The notes: generated by a model not told the origin, from the sequence alone. Numbered from the stretch's first letter, positions 1 through 6,860 are shown. The stretch is DNA of 13,481 nucleotides from JAUWMI01 sp964630455 (GCA_964630455.1 CAZVVA010000103.1:1-13481), one strand, 5' to 3'. Numbers and translations are program-made.

Positions 1-74
1 AAATTGGGCTGACAGCTAGCCCACCACGGATTCCGAAGAACCAAAATCTTAAAGTAAGGTTATGAGGTATGCTG

Positions 75-1123
75 ATGGAGGAATTGCGGGGCAAGCCACT
101 TGCGGAACTTGATGCAATTATACAGCGCCTTGGATTTCCGGGCTATCGGGCAAAGCAGGTGTTTCACTGGCTCTATAAGCACGGGGTGCGCCACATTGAT
201 GAGATGAGCAATCTGCCCATGGGGTTGCGCCGGGCGCTGGTCGCACATTACCGGCTGGGGGGCGTAGAAATCGCGGCGACACAAACCGCGCATGATGGCA
301 CGTGCAAAATCCTCTTTCGTCTTGATGATGGGTGCTACATCGAAGGGGTGCTGATGCGGGAGAATGGCCGAACTACGCTCTGTGTGTCGTCACAGGTGGG
401 TTGCCCGCTGGCCTGCAGCTTCTGCCTGACCGGTATGCGCGGATTTAAACGCAACCTGCGTACGGCCGAGATTGTGGATCAGATGATCACTGTGCAGCGG
501 GAGCTCCTGGCTGGGCAACGGCCGCATAACCTGGTGTTTATGGGTATGGGCGAGCCGCTGCTGAACCTGGAGATGGTAATTCCTGCATTGCGGTTGTTAA
601 CGTCGCCGCAGGCAGTGGGGATTTCAACGCGGCGGGTCACAGTGTCAACAGTGGGGATAGTGCCGGGAATTCACGCACTGGGCGAGGCACGGACGGGCGT
701 GAACCTTGCGGTGTCGCTCAGTGCAACAACGGATGAGGTGCGCACGCGCCTGATACCGATAAATGCGCAGTATCCGATCTCGGCGGTGACAGAGGCGTGT
801 CGCGAGTTTCCACTTACCAGGCGGCGCCGCATTACGTTCGAGTACGTGCTGCTTGCCGGCGTGAATGATTCAGCAGACGATGCGAGGCGTCTGGTTAAGC
901 TGGTGCATGGAATTCCGTGCAAGATCAATCTGATCCCCTACAATCCATGTCCGTCAATCCCCTACACNNNNNNNNNNTGGCTAATCATCTGATCGACGAG
1001 TTCCGGAGCATCCTGACTGCGAAGCATTTTACTGTGGCGGTGCGCTACAGCAAGGGGGGCGAAATTCAAGCGGCATGTGGTCAGTTGGCGGGACACTGCT
1101 GCGGACAGAGATCTGGCAGCTGA
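75..1123 (+). CDS. rlmN: 23S rRNA (adenine2503-C2)-methyltransferase RlmN, interrupted by an assembly gap
   Basis: Radical SAM enzyme that methylates C2 of A2503 in 23S rRNA, and A37 of some tRNAs in E. coli. Visible in the sequence are the N-terminal 'GFPGYRAKQVFHWLY' region, the CxxxCxxC cluster motif (CPLACSFC, about residues 110-117), the extra Cys of 'TLCVSSQVGC' that accepts the methyl group, 'FMGMGEPLLN', and 'NLIPYNP'. Ten Ns at 968-977 break the frame. After them, in another frame, come the family's C-terminal 'VRYSKGGEIQAACGQLAG' and its second catalytic Cys. The apparent stop at 990-992 is therefore an artefact. The gene continues to the TGA at 1121-1123. I prefer ATG 75 to ATG 69 because GAGG at 64-67 is well spaced only for 75. 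Family and function are secure; about three residues are missing. Confidence 0.95.
968..977. other. Assembly gap (10 Ns) inside rlmN
   Basis: Ten Ns follow the codons for 'SIPY' and precede those for 'ANHLIDEF'. Upstream coding is in the frame of position 75 and downstream coding is shifted, so the true missing length must be 2 modulo 3. From the remembered E. coli RlmN spacing between PY and the I-D-x-F helix, five bases (three residues together with the flanking partial codons) would fit best. Confidence 0.9.
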
Positions 1124-1178
1124 ACCGACATTGGGGGGATAAGTCATACCCCTTATTCTCATGCAAAGGCGATAAGCT

Positions 1179-1206
1179 GTAGGGGTTTGATTAATCAAAC
1201 CCCTAC
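1179..1206. repeat. Perfect 28-bp palindrome, GTAGGGG-ended repeat
   Basis: The left arm GTAGGGGTTTGATT is followed directly by its exact reverse complement. A diverged copy lies at 11083-11110, upstream of rarA. The palindrome sits in the 110-base gap between rlmN and the SPL-family gene. It may act as a transcript hairpin or bidirectional terminator, but no T-run follows, so a dispersed REP-like element is more likely. Confidence 0.85.
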
Positions 1207-1233
1207 CGTATTGAGGCATCTTATGGAGTGGTG

Positions 1234-2340
1234 ATGCGGCGAGGAACTTACGTTCAATATTCCCCCGATACTATCTGGGTTGACGAGCGGGTAAAGCATC
1301 TGCCGCTGGTTGAGCGTGTTCTTTCACGGTCATCCGGGTCGCTCGTGGAATATACGGCTGATCCGAAGCAGCTCATTCAGGAAGCACGCAGCCGTCCGGA
1401 CGCGCGTACTGCGGGAAAGCGCGAGCTGCTGCTTACGCGCAACGACGGTGCTTTTTTTCGGCCGTGTCCGGGAACGCCTCGATACCTCTGCTGCGGCTAC
1501 CAGATTCTCGATGCCGCGGAAAACTGCACCCTTGAATGTAGCTACTGCGTTCTGCAGACCTACCTCAGTAATCCGCTTATGGTGGTATTCGCGAATACCG
1601 ACGATATGATGCGAGAACTCGGGAAGGTATTTCGCCGGATGCCACAGCAGCGCATCCGCCTGGGGACTGGCGAGCTGACCGATAGCCTGACGCTGGAACA
1701 CCTGACCGACTTCAGCGAGCTCATTATCCCGCTCGTACAGCAGTATCCGCACGTTACCTTTGAGTTCAAGACCAAGACGGACAGTATAGAGAATTTACTT
1801 GCCAGAAGACCGAGTCCGAATCTGATAGTATCGTGGTCGCTGAACAGTGAGGCCGTAATTACGAGCGATGAGTGGAAGACGGCGACGCTTGCACGGCGGC
1901 TGGCCGCAGCGCAGCGTTGTGCCGAGCATGGCTATCGGATTGGGTTTCACTTTGATCCGCTGATTGTTCATGACGGGTGGGAGCGGAACTACCGGAAAGT
2001 AGTGGAGCAGATGTTTCGGGTAGTGCCAGCGGAACAAATCATCTGGATCAGCCTGGGCGCGCTACGCTTTCCTCCTTCGCTCAAGCAGATTATTCAAGAA
2101 CGATTTCCGCGAAGCCAAATTCTTTACGATGAGTTTATCGTGGGCGAGGATGGGAAGCAGCGCTATTTTAAGCCGATTCGGGTTGAGCTCTACCAGAAGA
2201 TGGTAGAATGGATTCGTGAGCTAGCGCCGCAGGCGTTTATCTACCTGTGTATGGAGAGTTCTGACGTCTGGAAGAAGGTGTTTGGCAAAGCGCCGCGGAA
2301 TAACTGCGAGCTGGGACGGATGCTTGATGCGCAATGTTGA
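1234..2340 (+). CDS. Spore photoproduct lyase (SplB)-family radical SAM protein
   Basis: 368-aa radical SAM protein of the SPL family. The [4Fe-4S] motif CTLECSYC (about residues 98-105) follows 'RYLCCGYQIL' and precedes 'LQTYLSNP'. Further family blocks are 'GTGELTDSL...EHLT', 'FEFKTKTD', 'VSWSLNSE' and 'GYRIGFHFDPLIVHDGWE'. True SplB repairs 5-thyminyl-5,6-dihydrothymine in spores using a Cys as hydrogen donor (Cys141 in B. subtilis, from memory). By eye that column is Glu in 'GTGELTD', so the substrate is probably different. I prefer ATG 1234 to GTG 1228 because GGAG at 1225-1228 is spaced for 1234. The 3' end overlaps the next gene by 14 nt, suggesting translational coupling. The family call is firm; the function is unknown. 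Confidence 0.88.
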   Translation: MRRGTYVQYSPDTIWVDERVKHLPLVERVLSRSSGSLVEYTADPKQLIQEARSRPDARTAGKRELLLTRNDGAFFRPCPGTPRYLCCGYQILDAAENCTLECSYCVLQTYLSNPLMVVFANTDDMMRELGKVFRRMPQQRIRLGTGELTDSLTLEHLTDFSELIIPLVQQYPHVTFEFKTKTDSIENLLARRPSPNLIVSWSLNSEAVITSDEWKTATLARRLAAAQRCAEHGYRIGFHFDPLIVHDGWERNYRKVVEQMFRVVPAEQIIWISLGALRFPPSLKQIIQERFPRSQILYDEFIVGEDGKQRYFKPIRVELYQKMVEWIRELAPQAFIYLCMESSDVWKKVFGKAPRNNCELGRMLDAQC

Positions 2341-3076
2341 GCAGAAAAGGTGTGTGGCGATTGTGTGTGCCGTAGGCCCTGAGGTGCGCGCAGTGGCAGC
2401 ACGCCTCAGGCGCGCGAAGAAGTGTGCGATGGGCCTGTTCTCATCATACACAGGCGAGCTGGGCGGTGCAGCGTGTCGGTTGATTCTTTCCGGTGCAGGA
2501 GTAACAGCAGCGTACGCGGCGACGAAGCATGCGTGCCATGAGTGCGCACCGCAGCTTGTTATTAGCTTTGGCGTTGCCGGCGCTCTGGATCCAGCGCTTG
2601 AGATTGGCGATGTGGTAATTGGCCACACGGCAGCGCATCTTCAGCTTTCTGCAGAAGACGTTGTACGCTTGCGAATGAGCGAAGAAAGCGAAGGGACGCA
2701 GATCTCGATGCTCCCGCCAACACCACTTGCAGAACAAATTACCATGGATCAGGGCCCGGCGGAACGCCTCGCATCGCAATTCGAACTGAAAGTTGCTCGT
2801 GCGCTCAGTACGAATTTTGCTGTTGCTTCAGATCGCTTACGCGATCTCTTGTGGCGGACTTACGAATTGCCGATTGTAGACCAGGAGAGTTACGGCGTGC
2901 TGAAGGCAGCAAAGGAGGAAAAAGTTGCCGGAATTATTGTGCGCACTATTGCAGACCGCGCAGGCGATGACGCGGAGAGCGAATGCCAACAGCATGCCCG
3001 TCGCGTGTTGCTCACAGGGGCAGAAATCCTCGAGCGCCTGGTCCAAGCCTTCATATCAGCCCGTTCTGGGCAGTGA
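2327..3076 (+). CDS. Nucleoside phosphorylase/MTA-SAH nucleosidase superfamily protein
   Basis: 249-aa protein of the PNP_UDP/MTAN superfamily, which cleaves the N-glycosidic bond of nucleosides. The N-terminal 'AIVCAVGPEVRAV' has a Glu (about residue 19) where MTAN has its first catalytic Glu. The signature 'SFGVAGALDPALEIGDVVIG' spans about 80-99. 'VDQESYG' (Glu187) corresponds to the ribose-binding Met-Glu block, and 'VRTIADRA' (Asp210) to the catalytic Asp region. The start ATG 2327 lies inside the end of the SPL-family gene, with GGACGGA upstream at ordinary spacing. The longer frame from TTG 2282 is less likely. Alternatives within the family are HpnG (hopanoid) or futalosine hydrolase; no hopanoid or menaquinone genes are adjacent. 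Its place behind two radical SAM genes suits removal of 5'-deoxyadenosine or SAH, which is an inference. Confidence 0.8.
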   Translation: MRNVEQKRCVAIVCAVGPEVRAVAARLRRAKKCAMGLFSSYTGELGGAACRLILSGAGVTAAYAATKHACHECAPQLVISFGVAGALDPALEIGDVVIGHTAAHLQLSAEDVVRLRMSEESEGTQISMLPPTPLAEQITMDQGPAERLASQFELKVARALSTNFAVASDRLRDLLWRTYELPIVDQESYGVLKAAKEEKVAGIIVRTIADRAGDDAESECQQHARRVLLTGAEILERLVQAFISARSGQ

Positions 3077-3165
3077 TTTATCCCCTTCAAATGCTTCTTG
3101 GATGCTCGGTTCTCATTGGTTGTCAATGGTTAAAAGTTTAACGGTGATAAGAACCAGGCGCATTC

Positions 3166-3252
3166 TCAGGTGGGATCTTTTTTGAGTTCTTTCTTCTTCT
3201 TCCACCACTCAATGCGCTTTTTGATTTCCTTTTCGAAGGCAAAGCGGACAGG
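3166..3252 (-). pseudogene. Remnant of the 3' end of rarA
   Basis: The minus strand reads 'FEKEIKKRIEWW' followed by a lysine-rich tail, matching the C-terminus of the RarA encoded at 9721-11064. At DNA level 3202-3237 matches 9760-9795 at 35 of 36 positions. Weaker similarity reaches the stop-codon region (tcagg at 3166 against 9721), where an extra base shifts the frame. Nothing of the ATPase domain is present, so this is a broken partial copy of about 87 bp. It marks the left edge of the AT-rich island. Confidence 0.85.
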
Positions 3253-3275
3253 CTTTAATACCATCTGACCACGTT
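3251..3275. repeat. Island-boundary repeat, left copy
   Basis: GGCTTTAATACCATCTGA is followed directly by CCACGTT. The right copy at 8518-8564 has GGCCTTAATACCGTCTGA, then 22 extra bases, then CCACGTT. The pair brackets the gasdermin/CHAT/glycosyltransferase island. The copies are short and diverged, so this could be a dispersed repeat rather than an integration footprint. Confidence 0.55.
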
Positions 3276-3401
3276 TTAGCCAAGGGGGTTGAATAAATAC
3301 TTAGTTTGCTAATTTTTTTGTTGCATCTCTTCCATCATATGATTAATATTATTATTAAATTAAGTGCAATGCGGCTGGGATGAGGCCGATTCGCCAGTAC
3401 G

Positions 3402-3424
3402 CGCCTTTGGCCTCCTTAAAGGCG
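3402..3424. terminator. GC hairpin followed by a T-rich tract upstream of the gasdermin promoter
   Basis: CGCCTTT and AAAGGCG form a perfect 7-bp stem around a 9-nt loop. TTCCTATTTATTTT follows on the + strand. It could terminate read-through from the left flank before the gasdermin promoter, or act as a regulatory structure. The remainder of 3077-3440 is AT-rich and shows no coding region. Confidence 0.45.
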
Positions 3425-3447
3425 TTCCTATTTATTTTGGTTTATAT

Positions 3448-3476
3448 TTGATACGTAAATCCATACAGTGTATGAT
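3448..3476 (+). promoter_or_regulatory. Sigma70-type promoter for the gasdermin-CHAT unit, overlapped by a dyad
   Basis: TTGATA (3448-3453), a 17-bp spacer, and TATGAT (3471-3476) each match consensus at 5 of 6 positions. Transcription would begin near 3483, giving a short leader ahead of the AAAGGAG ribosome-binding site. The dyad CATAC-agt-GTATG (3462-3474) overlaps the -10 box and could be an operator, though no regulator gene is adjacent. Confidence 0.7.
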
Positions 3477-3508
3477 GCACAAAATTATCCCAAGGAAAGG
3501 AGAAAATC

Positions 3509-4294
3509 ATGGCATTATGTAAAGACCCAGCACTTACATATTTGAACACCTTAGGATACAATGTGGTTCGCTTTCCGCGAGCCGGAATTGAACCGCTTGA
3601 TGTTCTAGGGCGAGATCGTAAATCTATCGAACGGCTAGGCCGGCTTGAGCAGATCTGGAGCTCGGATGTGGTAGTGCCAAAGCCTAAGGAACCCAAGGAT
3701 GCTACCGGGGTGAGCGCTCGAAAAACCGGTGAATTTAAGCTCTCTATTGGATTAAAGATCCTTGAAGACATCCTCAGCAGTATCGGCGCAAACATCCCCC
3801 AACTTAATGTCGCGTACAGAAACGCCAAGAAATTTCAATTCATCTTTGACAGGGTTAAAGTGGTCACAATAGATCCGTTCGCGATAGGTAATTTTTTGTC
3901 AGAGGGAGATCTGGCAACTGACAGTCCCTTCGTCGCACGATACTTTCAAGAGGAGGACACTGAAGCGTTTGTGATAACAGAGGTGCTTAAATCCAGTTCT
4001 ATTACGGTGGTAGCAAAGACGAAGGAAGGGACGAGTGTAGAAGTGGACATTCCTGCCGTCAATGAAGCTGTTGGGGTAAAAGTGGATGTTGGTTCGTCAG
4101 CTGACCGGAAGAGCGAGGTTACTTACAAAGGAGAATCCTTGCTTACCTTTGGATTCAAGGTGTTCCAAATCTGCTATGTCGATGGCAATTGGCAGGTGAT
4201 GGCGTTGAAAGATAAAGATGTGGTATTTCTAGGCGACGAAGGAATTCAAAAACCAGTCATACTGACGCCTGGTATGCGTCTTGATTTCAAATAG
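3509..4294 (+). CDS. Bacterial gasdermin (bGSDM), pore-forming cell-death effector
   Basis: 261-aa protein. I recognise it as a bacterial gasdermin from its size, from the N-terminus 'MALCKDPALTYLNTLGYNVV' with Cys near the start (Cys4), and from the CHAT protease gene that follows directly. Bacterial gasdermins are held inactive by a short C-terminal peptide and are acylated on the N-terminal Cys. After cleavage they oligomerise into large inner-membrane pores. Residues about 163-195 ('SSITVVAKTKEG...VEVDIPAV') look like the beta-hairpins that become the pore barrel. The tail from about residue 240 ('FLGDEGIQKPVILTPGMRL') is the likely inhibitory peptide. No signal peptide or ordinary membrane helix is seen. 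AAAGGAG (3496-3502), 6 nt upstream, fixes the start. The family call is from memory of the motif and from context; a structure prediction would settle it. Confidence 0.85.
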   Translation: MALCKDPALTYLNTLGYNVVRFPRAGIEPLDVLGRDRKSIERLGRLEQIWSSDVVVPKPKEPKDATGVSARKTGEFKLSIGLKILEDILSSIGANIPQLNVAYRNAKKFQFIFDRVKVVTIDPFAIGNFLSEGDLATDSPFVARYFQEEDTEAFVITEVLKSSSITVVAKTKEGTSVEVDIPAVNEAVGVKVDVGSSADRKSEVTYKGESLLTFGFKVFQICYVDGNWQVMALKDKDVVFLGDEGIQKPVILTPGMRLDFK

Positions 4295-4313
4295 TGCAAT
4301 AGCGCAGACCATT

Positions 4314-6080
4314 ATGAAGTATTTGACTGTCAAATTGACACTTTCGGATTATCGCGAGAACCAATATCGAAGCCGGATCGATCAATCACCGTGCGGTGCC
4401 AGCAAAGGGTCAGGGTCCGTGTTTAACCTTCCGGCACCTCCAGGCCAAGGTTATCCTCAGTATCTAAAAGATATGGCAACTGGCGCCATCGGTGACGGCC
4501 CGACCCCAGAGGAGTTGGGACAGGAGCTTTTCAATGAGATTTTCAAAGATAAGGTTGGGCAAAAATTTCACGCATGCTGCGCAGTTGCGAAAAATCGTGG
4601 AGCCAGCGTGCGCATTGCCCTGTCGATATTATCATCTGACTTGATCTCTGTTCCTTGGGAATTTCTAAACGACGGTACGAGTTTTTTGCTTAAGAAGGGA
4701 TTCTCTATAGTTCGGGTGATCGATGAACTTCCGGAAGAACTGGCCCCATTCAGACCATTCCAAAGACCGCTTATTGTAATTGCAAACCCCGGCAACAGGT
4801 TCGATGCCGTACAACACAAAGAGCAGTTGAATGATATTATGAAACAGATGGGCATCAACGAGCCAATCTATGCCATGCCTGCCACCAGAGAAAGCCTTGA
4901 AGAAAAAATCCGTAATAACGAGTTCGATCTATTATACTTTCTGGGCCATGGCCGATTTGATCCCTCTTCAGGGGGACAGTTGCTTCTGGAAAAAGATAAT
5001 GGTTCTGCCGACCCGCTTGGCGCAGAAACGCTTGCGTCGTGGCTAAGATCAAAAGTTGATCTACAATTTGCGTACCTAAATTCTTGCTCTACTGGCTCAA
5101 CGCAGTCTCGGAATACATTTGCGGGAGTTGCGCAAAGATTGATGCTCGACGGAGGCGTTACTGCAGTTGTGGCCATGCAGGCTCAAGTTGAAGCAAATGC
5201 TGCCATGGCCATGGCGAAGTCCTTCTTTGAGACCATACGACAAGGTAGAGATCCTGAGCAAGGGATGGTTGATGGGCGAAAAATTCCTCAGGACCCTGTT
5301 ACCTGGGGAATCCCCGTAATCTATACCCACATTGCGGGACCAGAAGAATTCGAGCGGAATCGGATCGCCTGCTTGCTAGACGCTAAGATCGGACAAAGTA
5401 CATACAGCCTTTCCTTTGCAACATTCCGAATGGGAGTTCCGGCGGAAAAGATTGAAAGGAACGAGGTGTCTGTACGAATAGAGCCGGAGAATGCTTATAG
5501 CTATAGGGGACACTCTTTCGCGCGTACAGACATTATGTGCGCCCATTACATTTTGGAACTTCTTGCACAAATTACAGATTTAAGGAATGTAAAAATATTG
5601 GCTGCTCATGAGAGACAGGGTAAGAATATAACCCACCGCTTTCTTTTCGGCAGTAAGTCGCATAAACTGGTTCAAAGTTTGCTTGAGGCCTACAAACCTC
5701 ATTTTGCAATTCACTACAAGCACAAAGAGTTTCCCGGTAAGTGGGTTCTGGAGGACACACATTACAGGAAGGCATATACAATAATAGACCCAAGTACCCT
5801 TCGTCCTTATGAATTTGAGAAATTAAACGACTTTGGCATAATAGAAAAGATAGTTGATCCGCAGTTAGGAAGGGTTCTCTTCATAATAGCTGGGCTTGGG
5901 GACCGGGCTACCGAAGGCTGTGGCTGGTATCTTTTAAGGCATTGGGACGAAATCCTGTCTAAGCATGTAACGGGGCGGTTTGAAATAATACTAAAGTTTC
6001 CAGGGGGGTTGGGATTCGAATATGGTCGTGAAATAGACCGGAAGCAAAACGATGATGCAGTTGATTTCGCTGGGAGCTAA
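4314..6080 (+). CDS. CHAT-domain (caspase-like) peptidase with a novel C-terminal domain, gasdermin-activating
   Basis: 588-aa protein starting 19 nt after the gasdermin stop. Residues about 1-90 form the usual CHAT N-terminal region. The CHAT core (about 95-338) shows 'VRIALSILSSDLISVPWEFL' with its PWE motif, the catalytic His in 'LYFLGHGRF' (His212) and the catalytic Cys in 'LNSCSTGS' (Cys258). After about residue 349 comes a domain of about 240 aa with 'FGSKSH' (445-450), 'DFGII' (506-510) and the block IAGLGDRATEGCGWYLLRHW (525-544). The convergent gene next door encodes the same domain alone. By analogy with known bGSDM operons, the peptidase should cut the gasdermin tail when triggered, and the C-terminal domain is the likely sensor or partner-binding part. 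I chose ATG 4314; an upstream TTG at 4281 overlaps the gasdermin gene and has no ribosome site. No strong Shine-Dalgarno precedes 4314, so coupled translation is likely. Confidence 0.9.
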   Translation: MKYLTVKLTLSDYRENQYRSRIDQSPCGASKGSGSVFNLPAPPGQGYPQYLKDMATGAIGDGPTPEELGQELFNEIFKDKVGQKFHACCAVAKNRGASVRIALSILSSDLISVPWEFLNDGTSFLLKKGFSIVRVIDELPEELAPFRPFQRPLIVIANPGNRFDAVQHKEQLNDIMKQMGINEPIYAMPATRESLEEKIRNNEFDLLYFLGHGRFDPSSGGQLLLEKDNGSADPLGAETLASWLRSKVDLQFAYLNSCSTGSTQSRNTFAGVAQRLMLDGGVTAVVAMQAQVEANAAMAMAKSFFETIRQGRDPEQGMVDGRKIPQDPVTWGIPVIYTHIAGPEEFERNRIACLLDAKIGQSTYSLSFATFRMGVPAEKIERNEVSVRIEPENAYSYRGHSFARTDIMCAHYILELLAQITDLRNVKILAAHERQGKNITHRFLFGSKSHKLVQSLLEAYKPHFAIHYKHKEFPGKWVLEDTHYRKAYTIIDPSTLRPYEFEKLNDFGIIEKIVDPQLGRVLFIIAGLGDRATEGCGWYLLRHWDEILSKHVTGRFEIILKFPGGLGFEYGREIDRKQNDDAVDFAGS

Positions 6081-6091
6081 GGGATGCCTTT

Positions 6092-6793
6092 TTAAGGTTG
6101 GGCTAACCACGCAACCGGCTTACAGCGCTGCGGAGAAACTGGGGGGGGAAACCTCAAAACTACAGCAAAATCCCTTGTCCCAAACCTCTGGAAAAGCCCT
6201 TGCCAATGCCGTGCTAAGTAGAGGCCACTTCCCTCCGTCGCGCAATCTCCTAGCCCAGCTATGAGGAAGAACTTTATGTGCGTCTTAGGCTCGGAAAATC
6301 TCCCGATCACACCGTAGTCCGTAGTACCTATATAAGATTCCACGTCCAGTGTGCTTGGATCAGGTATAGAATAGACATCGCTGTTCACGCAGTGAATTTT
6401 CCAAAACCGACCGAACTTGAAATGAAAGAAGTTGTCACGAGCCAGGTGCTCTGCTACCCAAATTGCTGCTCTGTTTGAACGACTTCCGAAGACGAAACAA
6501 ACTTTCGCTTTCGCTTTCTCGGGTAGAAATGACGATGAGTCTTTCAAATGGATCCGTTCTGAGTCCACAATATTACTAATTAAGGACGACACATGAAATG
6601 CCGCTCGGGTATCACGCTCGCTAAAGGTACTACCAGGATACCTAAATGAAGAATCTTCTTCCTTTGGGTCCGTAAGTTTTGCGCCACAGCGGAACTTAGG
6701 AAGAAATAGCTCGCAGCCATGCTGCGCGGCTGTCCATCCAAGGAATTTGCGGAGCTGTTTAAGGCCGGTTACAGCCACATCTATAACCTCCAT
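6092..6793 (-). CDS. Stand-alone homologue of the CHAT protease C-terminal domain
   Basis: 233-aa protein, convergent with the CHAT gene and 11 nt from it. Its whole length parallels CHAT residues about 349-588. 'FRYPGSTFSERDT' matches 'YSYRGHSFARTDI', 'FGSRSN' (102-107) matches 'FGSKSH', and 'YSIPDPSTL' matches 'YTIIDPSTL'. 'DYGVI' matches 'DFGII', and IAGLGDCATEGSGLYLARHW (178-197) is identical to the CHAT block at 16 of 20 positions. The alternating hydrophobic strands and glycine-rich loops suggest an alpha/beta, Rossmann-like fold. I know no named family. There is no signal peptide and no peptidase motif. It has its own consensus promoter, so it is unlikely to be a decayed fragment. The ATG at 6793 lacks a clear ribosome site. 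A GTG at 6778 has GGAGG 8 nt upstream and could be the real start. Possible roles are co-sensor, scaffold or inhibitor of the protease; all are inference. Confidence 0.8.
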   Translation of the reverse strand: MEVIDVAVTGLKQLRKFLGWTAAQHGCELFLPKFRCGAKLTDPKEEDSSFRYPGSTFSERDTRAAFHVSSLISNIVDSERIHLKDSSSFLPEKAKAKVCFVFGSRSNRAAIWVAEHLARDNFFHFKFGRFWKIHCVNSDVYSIPDPSTLDVESYIGTTDYGVIGRFSEPKTHIKFFLIAGLGDCATEGSGLYLARHWQGLFQRFGTRDFAVVLRFPPPVSPQRCKPVAWLAQP

Positions 6794-6860
6794 AATTGTT
6801 TATCTAGCTCGCCATCGCTGTTAAACTTCTTCTCACAGGGCTTTTTTAACAATACAACAA

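Noticed and set aside
1..23. Small hairpin (TGGGCT/AGCCCA) before rlmN
   Set aside because: Only a 6-bp stem at the window edge with no T-run; too little to call a terminator or regulator.
69..992. rlmN ending at 992
   Set aside because: The stop appears only because the Ns shift the frame; the conserved C-terminus continues to 1123.
4281..4313. Upstream TTG start for the CHAT gene
   Set aside because: It overlaps the gasdermin gene and has no ribosome site; ATG 4314 gives the normal start of a CHAT protein.
3509..6793. Toxin-antitoxin reading of the gasdermin and convergent genes
   Set aside because: The convergent small protein resembles the protease's C-terminus, not an antitoxin, and gasdermins are controlled by their own tail. 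An inhibitory role is kept only as one hypothesis.
6092..6793. Stand-alone domain gene as a decayed piece of a second CHAT gene
   Set aside because: It is open over 233 codons, has a consensus promoter, and no CHAT-domain remnant lies upstream of it.
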